In this document: positions 10,660-20,256 of the stretch, in pieces | Position numbering within the stretch: the stretch's first letter is position 1 | Layout: every line of letters begins with the position of its first letter | Assembly (NCBI GenBank): GCA_000316135.1 | Contig: JH994045.1 | Coordinates: forward strand, 28,477-92,476 | Direction of reading: 5' to 3' | From: Trachipleistophora hominis | Lineage: Eukaryota; Microsporidia; Pleistophoridae | Length of the DNA: 64,000 nucleotides | Notes under the pieces: generated by a model | What the model saw: the letters and a program-made list of their open reading frames with translations, nothing else | What the model was told of the DNA's origin: nothing | Databases searched by the model: none | Position numbers and translations under genes: made by a program

Positions 10660-10900
10660 ACATTCACCTCATTACATCACACCATTCATAAGCAAATTCC
10701 AAGTGGGCTATCGCCTACCACAGCCTCGTCGGCCGTCGGTCCTCAGGACCAATTGATCTAAACTTTGAAGAAATATGCTGAGTGCAATGCAAATGGTTCG
10801 TACATGAACCAACAGTCGTCAAGGCCACGGTTAACGCTCAGCGCGCCGGGAGAGTCTGTTCGGTGTGTGAGGTGCTAATTCAACGGTCTTTTAAGCAAAA
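10660..10900. repeat. inverted pair of the ~100-bp dispersed repeat
   Basis: A left arm (about 10660-10735, ending in CCTCGTCGGCC) and a right arm (about 10803-10900, with GTCAAGGCCACGG and TTTTAAGCAAAA) face each other around about 65 bp. This is the shape of a small element with long terminal inverted repeats. A similar facing pair is at 25435-25625. Confidence 0.5.
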
Positions 10901-11010
10901 ATTGTAAATAATTCGTACCAAATTAACGTTTAATCAGCGAACATGATAAAGAAACGTTTCTCATAAGAACAGAAACTATACCTACCATGTCTTAAGTACT
11001 GAAATGATTA

Positions 11011-12018
11011 TCACCTTCTAGCAGTGTTTGACGAATTGGTATCTGTTAGGTTATCGAAATAACTTAAACTGTGCAGCGCTGTGAACCATTTGTAGCTGTC
11101 TGCAGGATCCGTCGGCATGTTCAACTTCTCTTTGTCGCCGTATTTCAACGAATTACACAAACTGCTTATATCGACCATCGTCCACGAATTCACATATTCA
11201 TTATACCACAGCCAAAATTGTTCTCGTCGCTCCGCGAAAGTATGCTGTACAGCTTGGATATTACGTTGTTCTTCCATCGATTGCGTAGACTTTTCGGCTC
11301 TTTGTGGATCGTCAGATTTCGTCTTAGGTGTTAATTTTGCAGTGGTTCCTCGTTTCGGTTTCAAACTCACCATGTCATACAAATATAGCGATCTGTAACT
11401 CATTCTACCTTTACTATGAGCATCAAAGCAAGTCTTCCTTGCTTTTTCGCACCTAACGTAAAACCAAAACTCTTTTTCATACTTTTCAAGCTCTTTTCTT
11501 ACTTTCACTGCCTGCTCACAGAACTTAATCAACTTTTCCATCCTTTCGTTGACTGACAGGTACTTTAACAGCACCTTCCTCACCGTTTCTATCAACCTTA
11601 TCAGTTCAACAATATCCTCCACAATCTCCATTTCCATTGCTTCCGGACTGCCAGGTATCGTCGCCTTGAAACTAGCGGACAGGCCAGAGAAAGGATCTTC
11701 AAGAAAGTTTTTGAATGCTGTGACATCGCGATTTGTGCCTATCTCAGGACAACCATCAATATAAAGAAATACGTACTCAAGCACAGAGAATGCGCAGTGC
11801 AGGCTCAGCACGCATTTCATAAGCCTCATAAGACTAAATTGGCAACTTGAAGAATTCTGTGCTTCGATAAGCTCCTCCTGTTCCTTCAGACAAACAAAAT
11901 ACTTAGGATCAAGTAAAGACATGATTGGTCCAAAAATGGTAACAAACTCTTCAAATGACAGTCTCGTCTTTACAGGCGTTGTTATATTTGATTTGTCACG
12001 TTCTGCCCGAAGGATCAT
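11011..12018 (-). CDS. main body of a secreted helical protein, frameshifted from its signal peptide (335 aa)
   Basis: No family recognised. The frame is rich in long amphipathic helices, for example around VELIRLIETVRKVL and KVRKELEKYEKEFW, and ends in a polar segment. It has no signal peptide and no promoter of its own: no TATA-like element lies at the usual position before the ATG at 12018. Its ATG sits inside the end of the upstream frame 11996-12295, which does begin with a signal peptide and a TATA element. The simplest reading is one secreted protein of about 430 residues broken by a single-base frameshift between 11996 and 12018. Whether the break is real or a sequence error cannot be decided here. 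Confidence 0.7.
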   Translation of the reverse strand: MILRAERDKSNITTPVKTRLSFEEFVTIFGPIMSLLDPKYFVCLKEQEELIEAQNSSSCQFSLMRLMKCVLSLHCAFSVLEYVFLYIDGCPEIGTNRDVTAFKNFLEDPFSGLSASFKATIPGSPEAMEMEIVEDIVELIRLIETVRKVLLKYLSVNERMEKLIKFCEQAVKVRKELEKYEKEFWFYVRCEKARKTCFDAHSKGRMSYRSLYLYDMVSLKPKRGTTAKLTPKTKSDDPQRAEKSTQSMEEQRNIQAVQHTFAERREQFWLWYNEYVNSWTMVDISSLCNSLKYGDKEKLNMPTDPADSYKWFTALHSLSYFDNLTDTNSSNTARR

Positions 12019-12295
12019 TCACCGCAGCACAGACATTCACACGCTTAAACAACAGATCAGCTTCCATCATTCTTAAACCAATCGCCCGATACGTAAATTC
12101 ACTTACGGTTGTTGATATTACATCCTTTGAACAATCCCAGAGCGGTAATTGTACCTTCTGATTCAAGCTATGCTTCGCATTCTCAGCTGTCACAAGCATG
12201 CTCATCTCCTTGCTTTTACATTCCTCCTCATTACTAGCACCCTTTATCATTCCCAGTGATAAAATGACAAGTCTGACAGCAAATTTTATGTTCAT
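11996..12295 (-). CDS. signal-peptide-bearing N-terminal part of the frameshifted secreted protein (99 aa)
   Basis: Starts MNIKFAVRLVILSLGMIKGAS, a clear signal peptide, then a Cys-containing mature region. The TATA-like TATAAATA starts 28 nt before the ATG. The frame stops at 11996-11998 and overlaps by 23 nt the ATG of the 335-aa frame (11011-12018), which lies in another phase. Neither half alone looks complete: this one has the export signal, the other has most of the protein. I treat them as one broken gene; overlapping separate genes on one strand is the alternative. Confidence 0.65.
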   Translation of the reverse strand: MNIKFAVRLVILSLGMIKGASNEEECKSKEMSMLVTAENAKHSLNQKVQLPLWDCSKDVISTTVSEFTYRAIGLRMMEADLLFKRVNVCAAVNDPSGRT

Positions 12296-12315
12296 AAGTT
12301 TTCCAAATATGTGCC

Positions 12316-12323
12316 TATTTATA
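12316..12323 (-). promoter_or_regulatory. TATA-like element of the frameshifted secreted gene
   Basis: Minus strand TATAAATA, first base 28 nt before the ATG at 12295. Confidence 0.65.
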
Positions 12324-12908
12324 CTTTAAAATGCGAGAGAAAGCGTCAAACTTTTTTGATATTTGTTTAATGATAAACCTGTCAATAAAACACTTCTTAG
12401 TTTGCATAGCTGCTGATAAAAAAGGAATAGCAACATTTAACTGAAAGACTGTGAATATTTGGCACGTATAACAGAATGACGCATAATTGGTCAGATAACT
12501 ATGACAATGCATCGCAGTTCATAGATGTTATTCCTGATATTAGCTTTACATAATCATATGGCAGCAACATTTATACGTTCAGAATTGATGAAAGAGTCGT
12601 GTTTATTCCTACTATATCGGTGTACGTTACGTATTTTTACATCAGTAAAATATTTTAATAACGTTTTACGTGATCTAAGGTATTTTAAAATAAGAAAGCC
12701 TAAATCAATTATAGATCCCATCATTTAATTGGAATGTTTACTGTTCATAATTCCAATTTAAAACTAAAATAAGTTTTATCTTTGCTTTTAGATCGTTCTG
12801 TTGATAGGAACAACAACGGCAGTAAAATAAACAATGGCAAATAGAATGGTTTAGTTACAACGATCATTTATTCTATCCTTTTTCGTGAATAACAGTATTT
12901 CTATTTTT

Positions 12909-13013
12909 TTTTTGAAAGTCATTTTAATTAAAACTTCTTACCATCTTACACTTTAAAAGACTCTCCTGGCGCGCTAGCGCCTACCATGGCCTTGTCGCCT
13001 TTGGTTCACGGAA
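12909..13013 (+). repeat. ~100-bp dispersed repeat copy
   Basis: Carries AAAGTCATTTTAATTA, then CTCCTGGCGCGCTAGCGCC, ACCATGGCC and CCTTTGGTTCACGG, in the same order as at 4226-4335 but more diverged. Confidence 0.65.
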
Positions 13014-13286
13014 CAGTATTTCTATTAAGGCTGTTCATAATGATCATGAATACTTTTTTAAAGTATAGGATCACGAGATTACACCCATTGTTGATACGGG
13101 ACATTTCCCATTTTGTACAAATTGCAAACTGACATGATAACACTTAAATTTCCAATACGGAGCAGTGCGTTGTATTTTTATATAAATTAACATCGTACCA
13201 GAATATACAACGCCACGAATAATTGTTAGAATTATTGCACCCTGACGATAAATGAAATATTCTCGTTAAACTGCAATTATTATTTA

Positions 13287-13745
13287 ACTAGCTGCGCTAT
13301 TTCATTTATAAAACGAAAGTTAGGATTGATGCACGTATGTTCTATTTATAACCAAAAGTAGGTTTAATTGTGGTTTGTTCTATATGTTCTTTAGTTATCC
13401 TTAATCTTTAATTTTTTGTTCATTTCTTCTAAACCAACGTTTTTCAATGGGGGTTAGAGAATTAATTTGCGTGATCAAAGGCCGATGGCCATGGTCAGTC
13501 CCAGCGGACCAGTGTGTTTGGTTGAATGTTGTTGTGTGAGGCAATGATTAAACTGACTCTTAGCAAAAAAATAGAAAATTAATTTTCTGCCGGTGTTAAC
13601 ATCTTCACTAAATATTTTTGGTTAAAGAACGCTGAGTGCGTTTTAAAACGTAAGAATTTCATAATAGCACGTATTACTTATTTCATGAACTGGTCAATCA
13701 GCTTGCAAGTTGTCTTTTTACTATTATGAATGAAATGATACGTTA
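13287..13745 (+). repeat. 330-bp dispersed element, interrupted by an insertion
   Basis: Begins CTAGCTGCGCTATTTCATTT and ends near TCAATCAGCTTGCAAGTTG with a T-rich end. Uninterrupted or less interrupted relatives are at 49836-50190, 55847-56180, 58443-58760 and 60552-60975. Shared landmarks in order: GCTGCGCTATTCC, a GTTAGAAAATTAATTTTC block, a GTTAAC-containing stretch, and the 3' end GAACTGACCAATCA...GAGTTGTC. No coding capacity seen, so it is non-autonomous. Confidence 0.7.
13456..13585 (-). mobile_element. ~104-bp repeat inserted in the 330-bp element with target duplication
   Basis: The insert (about 13469-13572) is a reverse-oriented copy of the ~100-bp repeat (TGGCCATGGTCAGTCCCAG). 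It is flanked by AGAGAATTAATTT at 13456-13468 and AGAAAATTAATTT at 13573-13585; intact copies of the host element have this block once. This is what a target-site duplication looks like, so the ~100-bp repeat has been mobile. Confidence 0.65.
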
Positions 13746-14251
13746 GTTAATGTTAACATGAGAGAGCAATAAAGTCTCTCTAATTCTACTGTAACACTAA
13801 ACAAGAGTATCTACTACTATTCCAACATGTAATACAATTATTACTTAATGGCAGTCACGTATTCCAATCCAATTTATTTGTTATACTTCTAAGAGTATAA
13901 AGCACTGCAGTCTTAATACGTTACCTAAACAATAACCAATAGAACATATTAACGTATGATAAGTATTTAAACATTCTATTCTAAGTAAGTAAACAATTAA
14001 TTTACCATACACCTACACCAAACCACGTACTATACGTAAAGATGTGTGATCATTGTCTCCTATCGTTACACTTATTATTTCTTTTACCACGTAAATCTTC
14101 TATTTCTTCTACAGTATTACTAAATGTGCATGTTATACGTGTTAAATATTCTTCTTCATTGTATGATATAATTTCTTTAGTACTGTTATTTTTTATTACC
14201 ATTTACTACATTTTATCTGCAATGGTTTATAATGGCACAGCTTTAAGATAA

Positions 14252-14370
14252 TATTCCTATACATTTCCTATACTCACTCTAACATATACTCTAACGTAGT
14301 ATTCTAATGTATTTCTTATACTTGCACTAACATATACTCTAACGTAGTATTCCTATACATTTCTTATACC
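14252..14370 (+). repeat. minisatellite, 48-bp period
   Basis: About 2.5 copies of a 48-bp unit containing CTAACATATACTCTAACG and TAGTATTC; degenerate pieces with CTCTAA continue to about 14450. Confidence 0.65.
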
Positions 14371-14845
14371 CATTATAACCCTCTACATTAACCCTCTTCT
14401 AACACCTACTCTAACCACTAACTAACACCTACTCTAATATATACTCTAATATAACATCCTTATATAGTACGTTCTATGTACGTATCAATACGTTAAACTA
14501 ACATTATGATCCTTTACAATACCTTTATACTACATTTCTATCTTTACTAATCTAATACGCATATCATTCTCTTATAGACCACAATTATCCTTCATAACAA
14601 CACGTGCTCTAAAACATATTTTCATTACGTTATAAACACTCCATCATAATTAATTCTACGTTTAAACGGTCCTATCAATTGTAATATTTTATAAACACGT
14701 CCATTATATAACAATACTATGCCAACGATGATCCTTACGTAATTGGGCAGATCATAGATTTAAAGCATTGGTAGTAAATAAGATACTCTGTTGTAACAGA
14801 AGGATAGCTAATCATATTATAAACAACATCAATAGATAAATAGAT

Positions 14846-14975
14846 CATTCCTTGTCAGTGAATCTATTCCTTATCAGTGAATCTATTCCCTGTCAATAAA
14901 TCTATTCCCTCTCAGTGAATCTATTCCCTATCTAACATTCCTTGTCAATAAATCTATTCCTTCTCAGTGAACCTA
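14846..14975 (+). repeat. minisatellite, 19-bp period, at the 3' end of HIRA
   Basis: About six units like TCTATTCCTTATCAGTGAA with small changes. It abuts the stop codon of the HIRA gene (14973), so it lies in its 3' flank or 3' UTR. Confidence 0.75.
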
Positions 14976-17900
14976 CTCCTTGTCTAAATACGCTATCTTT
15001 CCTAACACATCATAAACAAAAACAGGAAAAGTACATTTCATCTCTTCTAAAATACCAATCACATCTAATCTACACTCATTCATAACAAGGTTCATAAAAA
15101 TATTCTCCAACCTTATCTCTATTACCTCAGTCATACTCCTTAGATTACTTATAAACAATCTTAAACGTGATAATACTCTCGTTGATGATTGTTTCTTAAG
15201 TATGCTGTACTCTATCAGTTCTAACGATGAAAGATCATCGTTATCAAATAACTGTGAAATTGCTATGTTATCGACCGTAACAGCACTTTCTGATTCGTTA
15301 GCTATGCTAAGATTGTTGGTAGGAGAGTTGACATGAAGTACGTTCTTGTCAACCATTGCATTGCTGCCCGTGTTATTAGCAGTAGCACTCATCTCGTGTA
15401 TTATGCCGTCCCCATCTTCATTTGACAGACCAGCCCGTTCTTTACTCTTCTCTGCTACAATACCAAAGCCTTCGCTCTCTTCGTGATTAACCCTGCACCA
15501 TTCCCCAATCTCCTTCATAAAGAAGTATTTGTTGCCCTTGAGATCACATCCTAACACGAAGTACTCCTTAGAGAAACAAAGATTGTACGTATCAAACGGC
15601 ACACTCCCTGCCACTAACAATTTCTTTTTCCTAAGGTTTATTATTTTAAACGTATCCCCCATAAATAAAAGAAGGTTATCTCCCTTAATGTCCACGTATA
15701 ACACGTTCTGCTTGATGAACGGTAAGAGCAACTGTCCTGATATTACGTTTTTTACGATTAGTACGTTCGTATGAATGGCGATGTACTTATGGGAAAATGC
15801 GAGTAGACGTACATTCCTGTACCTTAGGGTGTATCTAAGCACATCGTTAATGCATACGTCTATGGTGTATAGACCAGCACGGCCCTTCTTTTCTTTTTTC
15901 TCGTTGTTGTTAAAGGAGCTATGACCATCGTGCTGTGCATTGTTTGTGAGATTAGGGTCACCGCACACTTTCTGTCCATCAATTTGTTCTACGTGCCGCG
16001 TGATAACATCACCGCACACTTTCTGCCCATCAATCTGCTCTACGCGCCGCGTGATAACATCACCGCACACTTTCTGTCCATCAATTTGTTCTACACTACC
16101 ACCACAGCTAACCCTCACTGTAATTTCTTTCATTTTCATCAGCACAGGCCTAATACACTCTCTCATTACCTTGTAGTCCTCGTTTCCCTTAAAAAGCACA
16201 TAAACGCTGTTCTTTACGCTTACAATTTTATCTTCGTAGTTTGTAAGCTGTGGTATTAAAACGGGGGTTATTCTACGCTTAGGCTTATCCCGTTGTGTAC
16301 CGCTGGTTGGTTGTTCCATCTTTACCACGCTGTCCTTGGGCTGAGGCGCAGTACCATCGGTTTGATTTGTCAATTCTTTAACCGTAGCCTTTTTACTGGT
16401 AGCATTTGAAACATCCGCATTTGAATCAACACCAACGTTCTGGCACAGCACCTTTCTCTTTCCGATCATCATCGATTCATCCAAAACAACCTGTTCCATC
16501 TCGACAGTACGGCACATCTTCGGCCTTCCCCTCTTTCTTTCAATATCAGATCTTATTTTAAAAAACTCATTATCACATTTACTGCTACTCGTGTCATCAA
16601 TGCCATCCTTAGGGCTACTCTTCATAAATGCACTGATGCGTTGATCAGTAATTGATAGCAATTCCTTGCCTATATTAACATCTGCCTTTTCTTCCTGTTT
16701 TATTTCGTCTATTTGTTCTTTATCAAACGTTACCATCACCACTTCACCGCTATAACTGCAGAATAAAACGTTTTTCTTGTACGTGGTTATGTCAAGGATT
16801 GGTGACGTAGTTAAGTTTTTAATGAGGCATAACGGCCGGGTGTACGAGCCCTGTCTTATTTTATTTACGGTTACTGTGCCTTTAGGAGATCCTCCCTTTG
16901 AAACGCTACCTTTTGCCGATACGTTCACGTTTTGCTTTTCATTCTTCCCATTTTCTTCTTTCTTCTCTTCATTGTTTACGTTATTATCTTTTAGGACGTC
17001 CTCCTTCTCCTTTACATTATTATCTTTATCCTTTACAATACTTTCATCAGCATTATCTTTTAGGACGTCCTCCTTCTCCTTTACAATATTTTCATCAGCA
17101 TTATCTTTTAGGACGTCCTCCTTCTCCTTTACATTATTCCCTTTATGCTTTACAATACTGTCCACACTCTTTACGCCAATTCCCTTACCAACATTCCCTT
17201 TATCAACCGTTCCATGTTCAGTTTCCACCGGTTTAACACCATTGCTCTTTTCATCTGCCTCATTCTGTGCAACAATATCAATCGTACCACAAGGATCTTT
17301 TCCTTTCCCTTCCTCCGCATTGTTCAAAGCCTTTCCTGCACCGCTATACTCAACAGCATTTTGAACGCACACTAAGGTACGTTTATCTTCATCTGCCGTG
17401 TTACTCACAGGCAGCTTGTCCTTCATACTCTTTTCAACACTCTCCTCTTTGCTGCCATCAATCTTAGCTCTCTTAGCAGTTTCTTCCTCATCTTCATACA
17501 AATTCTCTCTTAATTTGTAATTATGCTCATGCCGCCACAGAACAACGCTTTTATCCTGGCAGCCACATATCAAGATGTTCCCTAAAACATAAACAACCTC
17601 AACCGGGGCAACAAATCCAACTAGACTGAGTATTTCTTCATCACTCACCAGCATAACCACGTCTTCTCTGTTATTGAACATGGAGGGAACAACCATAAAC
17701 TTTCCAAAGCTTGTCATTCTTGCAAAGAACGACTCATTAAGTATTCCATCGCATACAATTCTGCTCACCAACGTTTTATCCTCATATATCAGAAGATGCG
17801 TGTCTGTTTTCACGAATGTTCTATTATCCTTCGTATACAATCCCTTGATCGGTGTTCGTATGTCCACGTAATTAAGCAGGGAGCCCGTAAAATCGTACAC

Positions 17901-18431
17901 GTAAATCAGACCATCAAGACCAGCCGTAAGAAAGGAATCGTCTTTTATGTGCAGGGATGTTATGTCTGCCTTGTGGTGTGCAATGACCTGCAGCTTCTTG
18001 TACTCGAGTATTGGCAGCGTATCATTTACCTGCTGAGCACCATTACTGCCGGTGTCATTTCCTGCAGGCTCACTCATTTTGGCAGCTTCATTCTCAATTC
18101 GTTCTCCATCCCGAGCACCACCTTCATTTCCATACCGAATTTGTTTGTACAATATACAAAGATTGTCATCCCCCGTTGTAATCAGGTACTCGCCATAAAA
18201 CCGGGCATTCAACACGGACGACTTATGATCGTAAATTTTCTGTAATACTGTAAACGATGGTAGCACGGGCCGTCTGCCGTGGTTACTACCGCTGCTGTCA
18301 TCAATCCTCCATATAATCACCTCTCCGTTGTAACTGCCGGTCACCACGAAGGTGTCCAAACTGTCGATCGTAAAAATGGGACACCGCCTTTTATTCTGTT
18401 TATGTTCTATGCATGTTCTGGAAATTATCAT
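14973..18431 (-). CDS. HIR1: HIRA/HIR1 histone chaperone subunit, 1152 aa
   Basis: HIRA/Hir1 is the WD40 scaffold of the replication-independent H3-H4 chaperone complex in the nucleus. The N-terminus (about residues 15-310) is a degenerate WD40 propeller: the opening PIFTIDSLDTFVVTGSYNG matches the HIRA start PIFSVD...ATGG, and residues near 260-305 (MVVPSMFNN, then LICGCQDKSVVLW) match the last Hir1 blades. Around residues 716-727, KRRITPVLIPQL is the B motif that binds Asf1. Residues from about 895 (SGQLLLPFIKQ, then a strand-rich stretch) fit the Hira domain. Between these are long charged low-complexity inserts: repeats of VKEKEDVLKDNADE at about 430-490 and three VEQIDGQKVCGD repeats at about 775-828. 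Six C residues sit directly against the ATG, the start signal of conserved microsporidian genes. Confidence 0.85.
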   Translation of the reverse strand: MIISRTCIEHKQNKRRCPIFTIDSLDTFVVTGSYNGEVIIWRIDDSSGSNHGRRPVLPSFTVLQKIYDHKSSVLNARFYGEYLITTGDDNLCILYKQIRYGNEGGARDGERIENEAAKMSEPAGNDTGSNGAQQVNDTLPILEYKKLQVIAHHKADITSLHIKDDSFLTAGLDGLIYVYDFTGSLLNYVDIRTPIKGLYTKDNRTFVKTDTHLLIYEDKTLVSRIVCDGILNESFFARMTSFGKFMVVPSMFNNREDVVMLVSDEEILSLVGFVAPVEVVYVLGNILICGCQDKSVVLWRHEHNYKLRENLYEDEEETAKRAKIDGSKEESVEKSMKDKLPVSNTADEDKRTLVCVQNAVEYSGAGKALNNAEEGKGKDPCGTIDIVAQNEADEKSNGVKPVETEHGTVDKGNVGKGIGVKSVDSIVKHKGNNVKEKEDVLKDNADENIVKEKEDVLKDNADESIVKDKDNNVKEKEDVLKDNNVNNEEKKEENGKNEKQNVNVSAKGSVSKGGSPKGTVTVNKIRQGSYTRPLCLIKNLTTSPILDITTYKKNVLFCSYSGEVVMVTFDKEQIDEIKQEEKADVNIGKELLSITDQRISAFMKSSPKDGIDDTSSSKCDNEFFKIRSDIERKRGRPKMCRTVEMEQVVLDESMMIGKRKVLCQNVGVDSNADVSNATSKKATVKELTNQTDGTAPQPKDSVVKMEQPTSGTQRDKPKRRITPVLIPQLTNYEDKIVSVKNSVYVLFKGNEDYKVMRECIRPVLMKMKEITVRVSCGGSVEQIDGQKVCGDVITRRVEQIDGQKVCGDVITRHVEQIDGQKVCGDPNLTNNAQHDGHSSFNNNEKKEKKGRAGLYTIDVCINDVLRYTLRYRNVRLLAFSHKYIAIHTNVLIVKNVISGQLLLPFIKQNVLYVDIKGDNLLLFMGDTFKIINLRKKKLLVAGSVPFDTYNLCFSKEYFVLGCDLKGNKYFFMKEIGEWCRVNHEESEGFGIVAEKSKERAGLSNEDGDGIIHEMSATANNTGSNAMVDKNVLHVNSPTNNLSIANESESAVTVDNIAISQLFDNDDLSSLELIEYSILKKQSSTRVLSRLRLFISNLRSMTEVIEIRLENIFMNLVMNECRLDVIGILEEMKCTFPVFVYDVLGKIAYLDKE

Positions 18432-18437
18432 GGGGGG
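18432..18437 (-). promoter_or_regulatory. C-run start signal of HIRA
   Basis: CCCCCC immediately before the ATG on the minus strand, as at Rpn3 (48685-48690). Matches the CCC-like start-proximal signal described for microsporidia. Confidence 0.65.
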
Positions 18438-20049
18438 TCGCTGTACAAATGAAAAAGAGTGTTGAACTGACGGGTGATCAATATTTTTATATACTTTTGT
18501 ATTCTTATTCGTTTATGCGGAAGCTTATTTAAGATTCTAATTAAGCATAAAAATACGAGGTTGCATAATTTTACCGCCTGGTTGCACGAGATTTGTTTGC
18601 AAAACAAAACGGGTGTGTCTCTGCCAAGATTATGGTAGATGAGAGCATGTCTGAAGAGTCTGTTTAGGTGTGAAGAAAGTGTAAATGTCAATTAAATGAA
18701 CTTGAAAAAAACAGAACAAGTGTGCTCAATTGTGCAACATCTCCAGAAGATGATCATTTGTTTTGTATTACAAATGTTTAACCTGTTTATGCGCATAATC
18801 ATATCTTTAACGCACAAAAATCATTTCATTAGATAAAGATAAATACGATAGAGTGATAAAGAATAGTTGTTAAAAATACGATTAAACGTTTGAACGACAG
18901 ACTGTTTAATCTATGCTTGATACACACGGTATCTATTCGTTTAGATGTATTCGAAGAGCAAGCGTTAATTATACTGTCGTTTTAAAAAGTACAGGTAAAC
19001 CACATAAACAAATCGTAGTAATAAAAAGACAAATCACAAGCTGATTGGACAGTTCAAAAAAATACAAAATTTGTATTTCATACTCGTATTTTGCATAAAA
19101 ATGCCAATAGAACGTTCGTTAAGAAAAAACCATTTTTATCTTTTATTGTGATAATATGCTTAAATAAGACCGTTTATGATGAAAACGCCCTTATTTCATC
19201 CCTTTTTCAGATTTTATTAATTGTCCATTTTTTGTATTACTGGTAGTCGTTCCTAAACAAAAATTTTTTTGTTTGAAAGTCTGTTCAATTAACAGCTCAC
19301 ACCAAACAAAAATTTATTAAAGCCGGAGTGTTTGTTAACGTACAACGAGAGATTTTCATAGTTTCTTCTGATAGCATGAAGTAGTAGATGAAAATAAAGT
19401 GTGTATGGTGAACTATAAGTCATCATCTCCTTTAATACATCCGTTTAGGTTTAAGAATTTATAATCGTATTTTTATTCAAATTCAAGCGGTTAATGCATA
19501 AGACCGGTAAAGATAAAAGGCATTATTTTTAAAAAATGCATAAATACTACGTATTGCATAATTTCTGATCTACGCTTCATTTAAATTTAATATTATTAAA
19601 CGTTTATTGACATTCATTATCTTTAAATTTAAATGTTATGGCATATAATTAAGATACGATTCCTAGAATGATAAAAATAAAATACTTGTATTATGCATTG
19701 ATACGATAAGTTTACTATTCTTTTGGCTCGATCGTTTTCTAAAATATATCTTAGTATCAACAATAAAATAACATTCATCCTATAAAGGAGCTTTAATTGA
19801 TGGGCATTTACTGATCTATAAAATCGTGTAATGCACATAAATTACTTACACATATAGTTTTAATAAAAAAGCGTTTTTATTTACCTCCAGTGTATCATAC
19901 ATAGACACTCTTCTGGTTCATTGGGATAGAACAGCTCCTTTGAAAAGCTGTTTAATTATTGTTTTCTCAATCACAGGATTGACCATAGCTACGAGGCTTA
20001 GTGTTCATACTTTTTCTATTAAACGTGTTTTTATTTACTCGTCTCTCAG
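18438..20049. other. intergenic, nothing coding seen
   Basis: AT-rich. Short open frames lack promoters and composition typical of genes. A weak copy of the ~100-bp repeat (ACACTCTTCTGGTTCATTGGGA) is near 19903-19930. Confidence 0.5.
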
Positions 20050-20213
20050 ATAACAAGCCGCTCATACTTTTCTCTTAAGTAAAAATCTGTTTAATTACCT
20101 CCTTCATACACACTACCTAACCAACCAGCCGCTCATACTTTTCTCTTAAATAAAAATCTGTTTAATTACCTCCTTCATACACACTACCTAACCAACCAGC
20201 CGTTCATACTTAA
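20050..20213 (+). repeat. tandem repeat, 70-bp unit, upstream of Sen34
   Basis: Two full units and a partial third, containing CCGCTCATACTTTTCTCTTA, AATCTGTTTAATTACC and TCCTTCATACACACTACC. The unit resembles the left half of the ~100-bp dispersed repeat. It ends about 45 bp before the endonuclease gene. Confidence 0.75.
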
Positions 20214-20235
20214 ATACAAATTTACGCTATTCTTG

Positions 20236-20239
20236 CCCC
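20236..20239 (+). promoter_or_regulatory. C-run before Sen34
   Basis: CCCC about 18 nt before the ATG at 20257, followed by CGGCACCGC and an A-run. Same type of start-proximal signal as at HIRA and Rpn3. Confidence 0.45.
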
Positions 20240-20256
20240 GGCACCGCTCAAAAAAA

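Larger units (their letters stand above)
9207..11010. other. intergenic, repeat-rich
   Basis: No gene with an ATG start is convincing. It holds a two-copy tandem repeat near 9490-9600, a dispersed repeat at 10207-10256, and an inverted pair of the ~100-bp repeat at 10660-10900. The rest is AT-rich. Confidence 0.5.
12324..14845. other. intergenic, repeat-rich, no gene
   Basis: Contains a ~100-bp repeat copy near 12909-13013, a 330-bp element with a nested insertion at 13287-13745, and minisatellite-like pyrimidine-biased DNA from 14252. The short open frames at 12525-12728 and 14042-14251 lack promoters and look accidental. Confidence 0.5.

Noticed and set aside
14042..14251. 69-codon ORF with hydrophobic stretches
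   Set aside because: No TATA or C-run at the usual place; composition as expected from T-rich DNA next to a minisatellite.
16777..17364. Long Ser/Phe-rich plus-strand ORF
   Set aside because: Antisense shadow of the low-complexity repeat region of HIRA.
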